Of a DNA stretch of 38,789 bases, positions 1-8,218 are shown one piece after another. A model generated the notes under the pieces. The model was given only the letters and a program-made list of their open reading frames with translations. It did no database searches and was not told where the DNA came from. A program made the translations under genes and the position numbers. Source of the DNA: an uncultured Pelagibacteraceae bacterium (lineage in GTDB: Bacteria; Pseudomonadota; Alphaproteobacteria; Pelagibacterales; Pelagibacteraceae); the NCBI GenBank assembly GCA_902551895.1, contig CACDEU010000009.1, positions 1 to 38,789 of the forward strand, read 5' to 3'. Within the stretch, counting starts at the first letter, position 1, and each line of letters opens with the position of its first letter.

Positions 1-1
1 A

Positions 2-220
2 GATGAAATTATAGCAAACAATGATGATCAGGATTTTTTTTCGGCTATAAAGGTATGTAAAAAAAAAAGGATAGGCCCAGCTAGAGATGAAAATAATAGA
101 CCTTTGTTTTTTAAAAAAGATATAGGAATATTAGCAAGATCTGGATTTGATTTTGAAACTTCGAAAAGAGTTATGGATTTAGAAAAAAATGAGTATTTAA
201 AAATAATAAATCTACTTTAA
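2..220 (+). CDS. recX: Regulatory protein RecX, C-terminal part (5' end outside window)
   Basis: An open frame enters from the left edge and ends at TAA 218-220, giving 72 residues. The tail has the RecX layout: a basic turn 'KKKRIGPARDENN', then 'KKDIGILARSGFDFETSKRV', the helix pair that ends RecX proteins. RecX binds RecA filaments and modulates recombination and SOS activity in the cytoplasm. Only the last third of the protein is visible, so domain count and start cannot be judged. Its stop overlaps the stop of the convergent small membrane gene by 9 bases. The family call rests on the C-terminal pattern only. Confidence 0.7.
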   Translation, partial: DEIIANNDDQDFFSAIKVCKKKRIGPARDENNRPLFFKKDIGILARSGFDFETSKRVMDLEKNEYLKIINLL

Positions 221-355
221 TTTTTTTTTATTTTTTTCATTAAGATAATAATTAATTTTGCTTTTAATATAATTTTTTACAAAAACAAAAACCAATAGAC
301 CAAAAATTGATACTGAAACTATAATTATTAGTATTATTCTTAATTGCTCGCTCAT
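212..355 (-). CDS. Small single-pass membrane protein, 47 residues
   Basis: Start ATG at 355-353 shares its A with the TAA stop of cysQ (TAATG), the usual arrangement for translational coupling; stop TAG is at 214-212. The product has a short polar N-terminus (MSEQLR), one hydrophobic helix at about residues 7-26 made of Ile, Val, Leu and Phe, then a very basic tail rich in Lys and Asn. By the positive-inside rule the tail is probably cytoplasmic. The size and layout resemble CcmD of cytochrome c maturation, but no ccm neighbours are present and the resemblance is only architectural. I do not recognise it. Confidence in the gene comes from the coupling and the clean membrane segment. Confidence 0.6.
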   Translation of the reverse strand: MSEQLRIILIIIVSVSIFGLLVFVFVKNYIKSKINYYLNEKNKKKLK

Positions 356-1128
356 TAAAGTAACGAAGATCTTTTTAAAATTAAACTCGGGTTTCTGAAA
401 TCTTTTTTACCATATAGAATTTCTTTATTCTCAAAATCTGTAATTAAACCTCCTGCATGTTTTAGTATTGCATGACCAGCTGCAATATCCCACTCGCATG
501 CTCTAGGTTCGGCTATATATAAATCATACTCGCCCGAAGCTATAACACAAAATTTTAAAGAACTCTTCATTTTAACATGTTCAGTAACTTTAAATTTTTT
601 ATGTAAATTTTCAATTTCTGGCTTTAATTTATTTGAATAAGATACAGCCTTAACATTACCTTGTTTAGTTAATTTAGAGCAATCTAGTTTTTTTTCCTTA
701 TTATTTGTAAATTCAAAGCATTCATCTTTATGATATGCATAAAAAAGCCTTTTTTTTGCAGGCGCGTAAATAATTCCTAATTCAGGTCTATTATTTATTA
801 TTAAACCAGCATTAATTGTAAATTCGTCTCTATCATTTATGTAATCGTAGGTACCATCAATAGGGTCAATTAACCAAAAATTTTTTAAATTTTGGTTTGT
901 TTTATTTTCAGAAGATTCTTCAGAAACAATTTGTAGATCAGGAGTTATCTTTTTAATTTTATTTGTTATTAAATTATTTACCTCTATATCTCCATTAGTA
1001 ACTGGTGTATTATCTTGTTTTATTTCTTTTTTTAAACCTTTTTTTCTCAACTCAAGAGAAATATTGCCAGCCTCAAGAAATGTAGATATTAAAATTTTTG
1101 TGATTTCTTTTTTTTTTTCTTCAATCAT
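355..1128 (-). CDS. cysQ: 3'(2'),5'-bisphosphate nucleotidase (CysQ, inositol-monophosphatase family)
   Basis: 257 residues, normal for the family. It carries the Mg-binding signatures of the inositol monophosphatase fold: Glu pair 'SEESSEN' at residues 69-75, 'DPIDGT' at 88-93 and 'WDIAAG' at 213-218. CysQ hydrolyses adenosine 3',5'-bisphosphate (PAP) to AMP. PAP arises when PAPS donates sulfate or phosphopantetheine is transferred. In a cell without assimilatory sulfate reduction the main substrate would be PAP from carrier-protein activation (inference). Its start lies inside the end of the upstream DUF3553 gene (8-base overlap), and it is coupled by TAATG to the 47-residue membrane gene, so all three are probably one minus-strand transcript. 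An inositol monophosphatase role is the main alternative. Confidence 0.85.
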   Translation of the reverse strand: MIEEKKKEITKILISTFLEAGNISLELRKKGLKKEIKQDNTPVTNGDIEVNNLITNKIKKITPDLQIVSEESSENKTNQNLKNFWLIDPIDGTYDYINDRDEFTINAGLIINNRPELGIIYAPAKKRLFYAYHKDECFEFTNNKEKKLDCSKLTKQGNVKAVSYSNKLKPEIENLHKKFKVTEHVKMKSSLKFCVIASGEYDLYIAEPRACEWDIAAGHAILKHAGGLITDFENKEILYGKKDFRNPSLILKRSSLL

Positions 1129-1288
1129 ATTTTTCTAATTTAATATTTTCTGAATTAATTACTTTTTTTCCAACATTTTCAAAATTTACAGTAATTTTAT
1201 TATTAATTATTGATTGCACTTGGCCAATTCCCCAGTCTTTATTTAAGGGATTAATTACCTTATCGCCTGGTTCAAATTCTAAAATCAT
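1121..1288 (-). CDS. DUF3553 small protein, 55 residues
   Basis: Start ATG 1288-1286, stop TGA 1123-1121. The product begins 'MILEFEPGDKVINP', continues 'DWGIGQVQSI' and has 'ITVNFENVGKKVI' in the middle, which is the DUF3553 pattern: a short SH3-like beta barrel with a WGxGxV core and a following VNFE strand. Related modules occur alone or at the end of helicases in alphaproteobacteria; the molecular role is not known to me, though an SH3-like fold suggests protein or nucleic-acid binding. The gene overlaps the cysQ start by 8 bases and is divergent from mnmA 40 bases away. The very short length is normal for stand-alone members. Confidence 0.75.
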   Translation of the reverse strand: MILEFEPGDKVINPLNKDWGIGQVQSIINNKITVNFENVGKKVINSENIKLEKYD

Positions 1289-1328
1289 TTTATGTACCTT
1301 ATAATAGAAATCAGTATAAATACCATCA

Positions 1329-2444
1329 ATGAGTAATAAAAAAAATTCAATTGGTTTAAATAAACATCCAAAAGATACAACAGTAGTTGTAGCGATGTCA
1401 GGAGGTGTTGATTCATCTACAGTAGCAGGAATGATGAAAGATCATGGATATAATGTAATTGGGATTACTTTAAAATTGTATGATGACACTAAGGAAGTTT
1501 CGAAATCAAAACAGTGCTGTGCTGGGCAAGATATTTTAGATGCTAAAAGGGTTGCAGAAAAATTGGGTATCGAACATAAAATTTTATATTATCAAAATAA
1601 ATTTAAATCAGGAGTTATAGATAATTTTGTAGAGAGTTATATAAAAGGTGAAACACCAATACCATGCGTTCAGTGTAATCAAACTGTAAAATTTAGAGAT
1701 TTATTTGAAGAATCTAAAAATTTAAATGCTGATGCTTTAATCACCGGTCATTATGTGAAAAGTATAACAGCAAATGATGAAACAAATATGTATAAGGCCG
1801 TAGACGATACTAGAGACCAGAGTTATTTTTTATTTAACACTTCAAGAGAACAATTAAATTACCTTAGGTTTCCACTTGGAGGTTTATTAAAAAATGAGAC
1901 AAGAGATATCGCAAAAAAACTAGGTTTAAATGTAGCTGATAAACCAGATAGTCAAGATATATGCTTTGTTCCGAATGGTGATTACTCATCAGTTATAAAA
2001 AAATATAAACCTGAAGCTTACCAAAAAGGAAACATAAAAGATATTAATGGAAAAGTAGTAGGAGTTCATGATGGTATTATAAACTTTACAATTGGCCAGA
2101 GACGTGGAATTAAAGTTTCCGACAAAGAGCCACTTTATGTGATTGAAATAAATGCTAAAAAAAATGAAATTATTGTGGGTTCAAAAAAATATTTAGCTCA
2201 AAAAAAAATTAAATTAAAAGATTTAAATATTTTATGTAAAACAGATGAACTAGATAAGCAAATATTAGTTAAAGTTAGATCTACAGGTAAATTATTAAAA
2301 GCAAATATAGATTTAAATAAAGATAAAGCTTGTATTGAATTATTAGAAGATGAATATGGAATTTCTCCAGGCCAAGCATGTGTTTTTTATTCTAAAAATG
2401 AATTAGGATATAAAGTTTTAGGGGGAGGGTGGATTACAAATTAG
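1329..2444 (+). CDS. mnmA: tRNA-specific 2-thiouridylase MnmA
   Basis: 371 residues, typical length. The PP-loop ATP site 'SGGVDS' is at residues 24-29. The catalytic Cys region is 'IPCVQCN' (C113, C116) and the second redox Cys is C212 in 'SQDICF'. 'GQRRGI' and 'SPGQACVFY' match the central and C-terminal domains. MnmA adenylates U34 of Lys, Glu and Gln tRNAs and replaces O2 by sulfur delivered through persulfide relays. The enzyme is cytoplasmic. A TATAAT at 1300-1305 is a possible -10 element in the short divergent spacer, but no convincing -35 goes with it. The stop overlaps the stop of the convergent membrane gene by 4 bases. An ATG at residue 1 gives a somewhat long leader before the PP-loop; later starts are possible. 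Confidence 0.95.
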   Translation: MSNKKNSIGLNKHPKDTTVVVAMSGGVDSSTVAGMMKDHGYNVIGITLKLYDDTKEVSKSKQCCAGQDILDAKRVAEKLGIEHKILYYQNKFKSGVIDNFVESYIKGETPIPCVQCNQTVKFRDLFEESKNLNADALITGHYVKSITANDETNMYKAVDDTRDQSYFLFNTSREQLNYLRFPLGGLLKNETRDIAKKLGLNVADKPDSQDICFVPNGDYSSVIKKYKPEAYQKGNIKDINGKVVGVHDGIINFTIGQRRGIKVSDKEPLYVIEINAKKNEIIVGSKKYLAQKKIKLKDLNILCKTDELDKQILVKVRSTGKLLKANIDLNKDKACIELLEDEYGISPGQACVFYSKNELGYKVLGGGWITN

Positions 2445-3127
2445 TTTTTTTTCCACATAAAAAAAGTAAGACAATAAAAGAATATAACACCAAGAAAATA
2501 ATCCCATTCTAAAGCATGTTTAAAAGCTTTATTTCCTTCAAAGCTAATTATTGGAATTGAAATTATAGCAACTATAATCAATAAAGTAACTAAAATCCTT
2601 TTTGCAATTAAAAACTTTAAATTAATATAATTCTGGATCTTATCTTTTATTTTATAAAGAGTAAAAACTAAGTAGGCTTGCGCAACAATTTCGAAAATTA
2701 TAAATAACAGCATAACAACTCTTCTAAATAGTTTGTAAAGATCGTAATCAAATTTCACTCCTAAAAAAATTGAATGAATTGTTAATAATACAGCTGAGCC
2801 TACTCCAAAAAAAATTATTTTATTGATATGTTTAGCTTCACTATGAAAATAGTTGATAATATTTTTATTCCAGATCCAATATTTAATTAACAAATAAGAA
2901 GTTAGAAACATCGCGGGCTTAAAAATCCAATAATTTGGAAAAACTCGAGCAGTTCTACTTATCGATGTTCCTCCATCGATATATGGAATGGTATTTAAAA
3001 TAACATTTTCTTGATTAGGAAATAAACTGTGAAATTGAGTTATTAAAATTAAGCATGTATTAACAGCAACAAAAGGTACTATAAAAATCCATAACGATAT
3101 GGATTTCACTTTATTTATATCTTCCAT
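2441..3127 (-). CDS. Six-helix membrane protein, Frag1/DRAM/Sfk1-like
   Basis: 228 residues with about six hydrophobic segments (roughly 11-31, 72-86, 103-122, 136-155, 172-195 and 210-225). After helix 1 comes a soluble loop with '[17 protein letters not shown]', and near the end '[19 protein letters not shown]'. This layout, with a 'pxiSxta...P...iF' loop between helices 1 and 2 and an aromatic last helix, resembles the Frag1/DRAM/Sfk1 family; the match is by eye and weak. No catalytic residues are obvious. It ends convergently with mnmA (4-base overlap of stops) and follows the 27-residue basic gene by 8 bases, so those two may share a transcript. Real gene: confident. Family: tentative. 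Confidence 0.7.
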   Translation of the reverse strand: MEDINKVKSISLWIFIVPFVAVNTCLILITQFHSLFPNQENVILNTIPYIDGGTSISRTARVFPNYWIFKPAMFLTSYLLIKYWIWNKNIINYFHSEAKHINKIIFFGVGSAVLLTIHSIFLGVKFDYDLYKLFRRVVMLLFIIFEIVAQAYLVFTLYKIKDKIQNYINLKFLIAKRILVTLLIIVAIISIPIISFEGNKAFKHALEWDYFLGVIFFYCLTFFMWKKN

Positions 3128-3135
3128 TTAAAGGA

Positions 3136-3219
3136 TTATTTTTTTTTATTTTTTTTTCTAGCTCTTCTTTTTTTTGACCCCATTTTTCTACGGCCTCTAT
3201 GCTTTTTTGGATATCCCAT
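3136..3219 (-). CDS. Candidate 27-residue highly basic peptide (ribosome-associated type?)
   Basis: Start ATG 3219-3217, stop TAA 3138-3136. Preceding it on the minus strand is GAGGT (plus-strand 3224-3228), a good Shine-Dalgarno match about 4 bases before the ATG, unusual for this AT-rich window. The product begins MGYPKKHRGRRKMGSKKRR and ends in a Lys/Asn tail; 18 of its 27 residues are Lys or Arg. The RRKMxxKKRRxRKK pattern recalls tiny ribosomal proteins such as actinobacterial bS22 and mitochondrial mS38, but this is similarity of composition, not proven homology. A poly-A tract encodes its tail, so chance basic coding must be considered. It is divergent from metC and lies 8 bases before the Frag1-like gene. 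Confidence 0.5.
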   Translation of the reverse strand: MGYPKKHRGRRKMGSKKRRARKKNKKK

Positions 3220-3294
3220 TTTTACCTCAATTTTATAATTTTATTGACTTATTCGTGGGATATAGCATTGTCACTAATACATATCAAATTTTTT

Positions 3295-4470
3295 ATGGAT
3301 AAATCATTTAAAACTTTTTTAAAACATACTGCAAAAGATTACTATAATCAGTCAGTAAATCCACCTGTAGTAAGAGCCTCAACAATCATTTTTAAGTCAA
3401 TGAATGAGTTAAGAAAAACTCAGTCAAAGGGTAAAAAAAATCCAATTGGTGGTCATTTTGAATATGGAAGACAAGGAACTTCCACAACGTATATTTTACA
3501 ACAAATGTTAAAGAGAATGGAAGAATGTTATCATGTATTTTTAACTCCAACTGGCTTTGGTTCAGTTTTTTTATCAATTTTTAGCATTGTTCGACCCGGT
3601 GATGAAATTTTAGCTGCTGATCCAGTTTATTCACCAACACGATTATTGACTGAGGATTTTCTTAAATCATTTAATATTAAAACAGTTTTTTATAATCCTA
3701 ATGATTTAAATACTTTAAAAAATAAAATTACAAAAAAAACAAAATTAATTTATGTCGAAAATCCAGGGAGTAATTCTTTTGAATTTCAAGATCTATCTAA
3801 AATAATTTCAATAGCAAAGAAAAATAAATTATTTTCTGTAATAGATAATACTTGGGGCACTCCATATTATTTAAAACCTATTAAATTAGGATTTGACATG
3901 TCTATTGTGTCAGCAACAAAATATTATTCTGGCCATTCTGATGTTATGGGTGGAAGTTTAGCTGTTAACAAAAGAGTTTTTAAATATGTTGAAAAAGCAA
4001 ACAAAATTACTGGTCTCAGGTTGGGACCAGATGACGCTTATTTAATAATAAGAGGATTAAGAACTCTAGATGTTCGTCTTGATAGACATGAGGAAAATGC
4101 AAAAAAAGTTGCAGCATTTTTATTTCGTCATAAAAAAGTTAAGCTTTTATATCCATATAAAAAAGGTTCACACAATTATAAAATGTGGAAAAAGTATTAT
4201 TCAGGTGCATCAGGATTAATGGGCTTAAAAATTAAAGCAAAAAACAAAAATTCTATTAATAAATTTGTAAATTCGTTAAAATTATTTGGTTATGGATATA
4301 GTTGGGGAGGATTTGAAAGTTTAGCATTACATCAAGAGTTTAGAGAATTAGGAAAAAGAAATTATTTAAAATTAGAAAAAGATGAACATTTAGTTAGACT
4401 TCATATTGGTCTTGAAGATCCAAAAGACCTAATCAATGATTTAAAAAAGTCTTTGAGATTTATTAAATGA
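3295..4470 (+). CDS. metC: Cystathionine beta-lyase (Cys/Met metabolism PLP enzyme)
   Basis: 391 residues from ATG 3295. An in-frame ATG at 3199 exists, but its extra 32 residues are hydrophobic, unlike the family, and overlap the basic-peptide gene and its ribosome site, so 3295 is preferred. PLP features: 'YGRQGTSTTYILQQ' at 57-70, 'DNTWGTP' at 184-190 and the Schiff-base lysine K209 in 'SATKYYSGHSDVMGG'. The C-terminal 'SWGGFESL' is characteristic of cystathionine lyases. The enzyme splits cystathionine to homocysteine, pyruvate and ammonia in methionine synthesis. The stop overlaps the MFS start (ATGA). Cystathionine gamma-synthase or another fold-type I sulfur enzyme is possible, but the MetC pattern fits best. 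Confidence 0.85.
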   Translation: MDKSFKTFLKHTAKDYYNQSVNPPVVRASTIIFKSMNELRKTQSKGKKNPIGGHFEYGRQGTSTTYILQQMLKRMEECYHVFLTPTGFGSVFLSIFSIVRPGDEILAADPVYSPTRLLTEDFLKSFNIKTVFYNPNDLNTLKNKITKKTKLIYVENPGSNSFEFQDLSKIISIAKKNKLFSVIDNTWGTPYYLKPIKLGFDMSIVSATKYYSGHSDVMGGSLAVNKRVFKYVEKANKITGLRLGPDDAYLIIRGLRTLDVRLDRHEENAKKVAAFLFRHKKVKLLYPYKKGSHNYKMWKKYYSGASGLMGLKIKAKNKNSINKFVNSLKLFGYGYSWGGFESLALHQEFRELGKRNYLKLEKDEHLVRLHIGLEDPKDLINDLKKSLRFIK

Positions 4471-5699
4471 CTTCAGATAAATTTATACCAAATAAAATAG
4501 CGCTAATAACGCTCATAGCAGCTTCCCTAGTAGTTATTATTTCTTTAGGTATTCGACAGACTTTTGGTCTTTTCTTTTTTGATTTTGAAATTGATCTTGG
4601 TTGTACACAAACCGAGTTTGGTTTTGCGATGGGTATTCAATTATTTTTTTGGGGTCTATTTGGACCGCTTTTTGGATTAATTACAGATAAATTCAGTGGT
4701 AGAGTAGCTGTATTTATAGGTTTTTTATTTTATTTAGCTGGTATTTATTTTTTAAATTACGGACCAAATACAGGATTTTGGTTTACTTTTGATTTAGGAA
4801 TTTTAATTGGGATTGGACTTGCGGCAACTGCAATAAGCATTCCTATTTCTATCGTATCTAAACATTTTCCACTAAATAAAAGGACTATCGCAATAGGTGT
4901 CGTTACTGCTGCTGGTTCTTTTGGATATTTTGTGTCTCCTATTTACACAAGATTTTTCCTTTTAGAATTTGGTTGGAATCCAACGTTACTTATTTTTGGA
5001 GCTATGATTTTAGCAGGTTTGGTTATTTCTCTATTTTTAAATACTCCAATGACAGAAATAAAGCAACAAAACGAAAATACTCAAACAGCTATGCAAGCTA
5101 TAAAGGAAGCATTTTCAAACAAAAGTTACAATTATTTAACTTTAGGATTTTTTGTATGTGGTTGGCATATAGCTCTTGTTGCAACACATATACCTATGCA
5201 CATAAGAGATAAAGGACTTGAAGATTGGACAGCAACTGCAATTTTAGCATTAATTGGTCTATTTAATATTTTTGGAACTTTAACTAGTGGATATTTATCT
5301 ACAAGAATTAGTAAGAAAAAATTATTAAGTGCAATTTATTTATTAAGAGGTGTTTCAATATTATACTTTATACTTATGCCACCAAGTGTGATTAACGCAT
5401 TAATTTTTGGTGCTACATTTGGATATTTGTGGTTATCAACTGTTCCACCTACAAGCGGTATAGTAAGTCACATTTTTGGAACTAAATATGTGTCTTTATT
5501 GTATGGTTTCGTATTTTTAAGTCACCAAGTTGGATCATTTCTAGGTGCCTATCTTGGTGGTTTATTCCATGATTTATATGGTTCACTTGATTATGCATGG
5601 TACATTTCTATCGCTTTATCTTTATTTGCAGGCTTGATACATTTACCTATAAAAGAGATAGCAATTGAAAGAAAACAGCTCGCAACATCTGAAATTTAA
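4467..5699 (+). CDS. Major facilitator superfamily transporter, 12 helices
   Basis: 410 residues with about 12 transmembrane segments in two six-helix halves separated by a polar loop near residues 195-215. The first half has 'GIRQTFGLFF' in helix 1 and 'GLITDKFSGRVAVFIG' between helices 2 and 3, the MFS motif A region. The overall style is that of the monocarboxylate / oxalate-formate antiporter branch. The substrate is not readable. Translational coupling to metC (ATGA overlap, 4467-4470) suggests co-expression, so a sulfur amino acid or related organic acid is conceivable (inference only). The last 35 bases overlap the likely pabB start, so transcription may run on into the pab genes. Confidence 0.85.
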   Translation: MTSDKFIPNKIALITLIAASLVVIISLGIRQTFGLFFFDFEIDLGCTQTEFGFAMGIQLFFWGLFGPLFGLITDKFSGRVAVFIGFLFYLAGIYFLNYGPNTGFWFTFDLGILIGIGLAATAISIPISIVSKHFPLNKRTIAIGVVTAAGSFGYFVSPIYTRFFLLEFGWNPTLLIFGAMILAGLVISLFLNTPMTEIKQQNENTQTAMQAIKEAFSNKSYNYLTLGFFVCGWHIALVATHIPMHIRDKGLEDWTATAILALIGLFNIFGTLTSGYLSTRISKKKLLSAIYLLRGVSILYFILMPPSVINALIFGATFGYLWLSTVPPTSGIVSHIFGTKYVSLLYGFVFLSHQVGSFLGAYLGGLFHDLYGSLDYAWYISIALSLFAGLIHLPIKEIAIERKQLATSEI

Positions 5700-6879
5700 T
5701 CCTTATTTAGAAAAGCTATATCATTCTGATAAGCCTTTGATAATTTATAAAGTTCAAGATGGCTACAATCTATATACTGATTTTTCAAAAAAAATTATAT
5801 TAACAAAAAAAAATATAAATAATTTTTTTAATTTATTTAATAATAAAAAGTTTAAAAAAGAAACTGATTTGTTAATAGGATTTTTTGGATATGAAATTCT
5901 TTGCAATTTGTTAAATATTAAAATTAAAAATCAACAAAAACTTAATTTTTATAAGGGTGTTTTTTACAAACCAGAAACATTAATAAAGATAAGAAAAGAT
6001 ATAAAAGTAATATCTTCAATCAAAAAACATAAATTTAATAGTTTTTTTAACAAAACTCAGATTTTAAGTTCTTTTAAAACAAATATTAACTATAAAAAAT
6101 ATAAAAAAATATTTGATGTATTTTCAAAAAAAATAAGGCAAGGGGAGACGTACCAAATTAAAATTTGTACTAAATATAAAAATAAATCAAAAATTAACCC
6201 TGTTAATTTTTTTTGGAAATTAATGAAGATAAATTCATCACCCGAATCTTTTATGATTAGAGATAAGAACTTTTCTATAGTAAGTTGTTCACCAGAGACA
6301 CTTATTGATAAAAAAGGAAATAAAATAACTACCAAACCAATAGCTGGCACTCTTAAAAAAAGTAAAAAGATTAACAAAATAAAAGCACTAAATTTTTTCA
6401 GAAATAATGAAAAAGAAACAAAAGAACACAACATGATTGTTGATATGGAAAGAAATGATTTATCAAGAATATGTAAGTCAGGATCAGTAAAAATATTAAA
6501 GAAAAAATATGTAGAAGAATACAAACATCTTTATCACTACGTTACATCAATACAAGGTGTATTAAAAAAGGATACTACCCCAAAAAATATAATTAAATCT
6601 ATGATGCCAGGAGGTTCAGTTATTGGATGTCCAAAAATTAGAACTTTAGAGCTTTTAAACAAACAAGAAACTGAAGATAGAAATATATTCACAGGAAGTT
6701 TTGGATACATCAAATTTAATCAGGATATGAAATTTAATATAATTATAAGATCTATTTTAAATTATAAAAATATTTCAGAAATTTCAGCTGCCTCTGGTGT
6801 AGTTTTAGACAGTTCATCTAAAAAAGAATTTAATGAAAATTTTATTAAGGCAAAATCTTTATTGGAGCTTTATAAATGA
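5665..6879 (+). CDS. pabB: Aminodeoxychorismate synthase component I (PabB), chorismate-binding family
   Basis: 404 residues from TTG 5665, which overlaps the MFS gene by 35 bases; there is no nearby ATG, so the start is uncertain. Chorismate-binding motifs: 'GETYQIKICTKY' at 160-171, 'CSPETL' at 208-213, 'KPIAGTLKK' at 224-232, 'KEHNMIVDMERNDLSRI' at 253-269, and 'MMPGGSVIGCPK' at 313-324. It converts chorismate to 4-amino-4-deoxychorismate using ammonia from PabA, leading to folate. The position equivalent to the lysine of E. coli PabB (PIKGT) is Ala227 here, as in anthranilate synthase TrpE. The downstream pabA and pabC genes and the absence of trp genes favour PabB. Confidence 0.82.
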   Translation: MKENSSQHLKFNPYLEKLYHSDKPLIIYKVQDGYNLYTDFSKKIILTKKNINNFFNLFNNKKFKKETDLLIGFFGYEILCNLLNIKIKNQQKLNFYKGVFYKPETLIKIRKDIKVISSIKKHKFNSFFNKTQILSSFKTNINYKKYKKIFDVFSKKIRQGETYQIKICTKYKNKSKINPVNFFWKLMKINSSPESFMIRDKNFSIVSCSPETLIDKKGNKITTKPIAGTLKKSKKINKIKALNFFRNNEKETKEHNMIVDMERNDLSRICKSGSVKILKKKYVEEYKHLYHYVTSIQGVLKKDTTPKNIIKSMMPGGSVIGCPKIRTLELLNKQETEDRNIFTGSFGYIKFNQDMKFNIIIRSILNYKNISEISAASGVVLDSSSKKEFNENFIKAKSLLELYK

Positions 6880-7433
6880 TTTATATTATTGATCATCAAG
6901 ACTCTTTTACCTGGAATGTAGTCCATCAATTTTCTAAGTTTGATAAAGTTTATTGTTCTAATTATTTTAACATTAATAAAAAAAAATTAGATCAATCCGC
7001 AACAATAGTTTTGTCACCCGGACCAGGATCACCAAAAGATTATCCGTTAACTTCAAAGATATATAAAAAATATAAAGGCAAAAAGAAAATTATCGGAATT
7101 TGTCTTGGGTATCAGCAAATTTTATTCAATGAAAATGGTAAAATAGTACAGCAAAAAAATATTTTTCATGGCTATCAATCAAAGGTAAAAGTAACAAATG
7201 AAAGTAAATTGTTTAAAAAAAATAAAATATTTAAAGTTGGACGTTATCACTCATTAAAATTATATGAACCGTTCAAGTCAAATAATATAAAAATAACGAT
7301 GCGATGTGCAAAAACAAATATTCCAATGGCTTTTGAAGATCTAAAAAATAGTGTATATGGATTTCAATTTCACCCAGAATCTTTTTTAACTGAAAATGGT
7401 CAAACTATTATTAAAAAAATCTTATCGACATAA
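6876..7433 (+). CDS. pabA: Aminodeoxychorismate synthase glutamine amidotransferase subunit
   Basis: 185 residues, a class I glutamine amidotransferase. Visible features: 'IIDHQDSFTWNVV' at the N-terminus, 'LSPGPGSPKD' at 46-55, nucleophile C76 in 'GICLGYQQ', and the His-Glu pair in 'FHPES' (H166, E168). It releases ammonia from glutamine and channels it to PabB. It overlaps pabB by 4 bases (ATGA) and runs 38 bases into pabC, so the three genes form one operon. PabA and TrpG are close relatives; assignment follows the pabC partner. In small genomes a single such subunit may serve both PabB and TrpE, but that cannot be judged here. Confidence 0.87.
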   Translation: MIYIIDHQDSFTWNVVHQFSKFDKVYCSNYFNINKKKLDQSATIVLSPGPGSPKDYPLTSKIYKKYKGKKKIIGICLGYQQILFNENGKIVQQKNIFHGYQSKVKVTNESKLFKKNKIFKVGRYHSLKLYEPFKSNNIKITMRCAKTNIPMAFEDLKNSVYGFQFHPESFLTENGQTIIKKILST

Positions 7434-8169
7434 AGATCTGAAAGAAATTAAATTTCACGATCTTTGGAACTCCTATGGAGTTTTTACAACAATGAGACTT
7501 ATAGGAAAGCCAGCTAAGATTTTATTCTTCAATGATCATATGAATAACTTATTCAGATCGTTAAAAGATTATAAAATTTATTATAAAGATATAAAAAAAA
7601 ATATTAGAAAATTAATTAAAATAAATATAAAAAATAAAAAAAAATATGACCATTTGTTTAGAGTTGCGGTAAACAAAAAAATGATTTCGGTTTCATTAAG
7701 AAAAAGACCTAAACCTAAATTGAACTTTAAGCTTAAATTAATTAATTATAAGAGAATTGACCCTGAATATAAAAACCTAAAGTATAAAAAAATCATAAGT
7801 CACTTAAAAAAAATGGATACAACTAAATCTGATATAGCGCTCTATAAAGATAATAAAATTTTGGAAACTGGAACTTCTAATCTTTTATTCATTAAAAAGA
7901 ATAAAATATATTCACCTCTAGATAGCTTTTATAAAGGAACGACTTACAAATTTTTTACAAAACAATTAAAACAAATTAAAAGAAAAAACATATCAGTTGA
8001 ATCACTAAGTATTTATGATGAAATCATCGTTATTGGTTCAGGCAAAGGTGTAGTTTCAGTAAATTCTATTGAAAAACCATTTTGGAAAAGAAAAAGTTTA
8101 AAAAATTATAGAATTTTATCCAGGATTTATCAAAAAGCTGTTACGAACTGTCCTCCATATAACAGTTGA
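7396..8169 (+). CDS. pabC: Aminodeoxychorismate lyase-like class IV aminotransferase
   Basis: 257 residues. The fold-type IV pattern is present: 'GVFTTMRL' near residue 29, a stretch 'YKNLKYKKIISHLKK' whose first 'LK' aligns with the catalytic lysine of PabC (LKHLNR in E. coli), 'ILETGTSNLLFIKKNKIYSP' and 'YKGTTYKFF'. The enzyme uses PLP to split aminodeoxychorismate to p-aminobenzoate and pyruvate. The start ATG 7396 lies within pabA, an overlap of 38 bases that is longer than usual; no better start is seen downstream. Branched-chain or D-amino-acid transaminase activity is the alternative within this fold, but the operon context supports PabC. Confidence 0.8.
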   Translation: MVKLLLKKSYRHKDLKEIKFHDLWNSYGVFTTMRLIGKPAKILFFNDHMNNLFRSLKDYKIYYKDIKKNIRKLIKINIKNKKKYDHLFRVAVNKKMISVSLRKRPKPKLNFKLKLINYKRIDPEYKNLKYKKIISHLKKMDTTKSDIALYKDNKILETGTSNLLFIKKNKIYSPLDSFYKGTTYKFFTKQLKQIKRKNISVESLSIYDEIIVIGSGKGVVSVNSIEKPFWKRKSLKNYRILSRIYQKAVTNCPPYNS

Positions 8170-8218
8170 TCTATTTTGACATCTATACTAAACACTTCTT
8201 TCTAAGGGAGAAAAAGCA

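Noticed and set aside
1300..1305. TATAAT upstream of mnmA as a promoter
   Set aside because: Plausible -10 but no -35 at normal spacing; TATAAT-like words are frequent in this sequence.
3199..3294. In-frame 32-residue hydrophobic extension of MetC
   Set aside because: MetC is cytoplasmic and begins normally at ATG 3295. The extension overlaps the basic-peptide gene and its ribosome site, and does not look like a signal peptide.
6090..6524. 144-residue frame antisense to pabB
   Set aside because: It is the complement of a strongly conserved chorismate-binding region, and its hydrophobicity comes from reverse-reading Lys/Asn codons.
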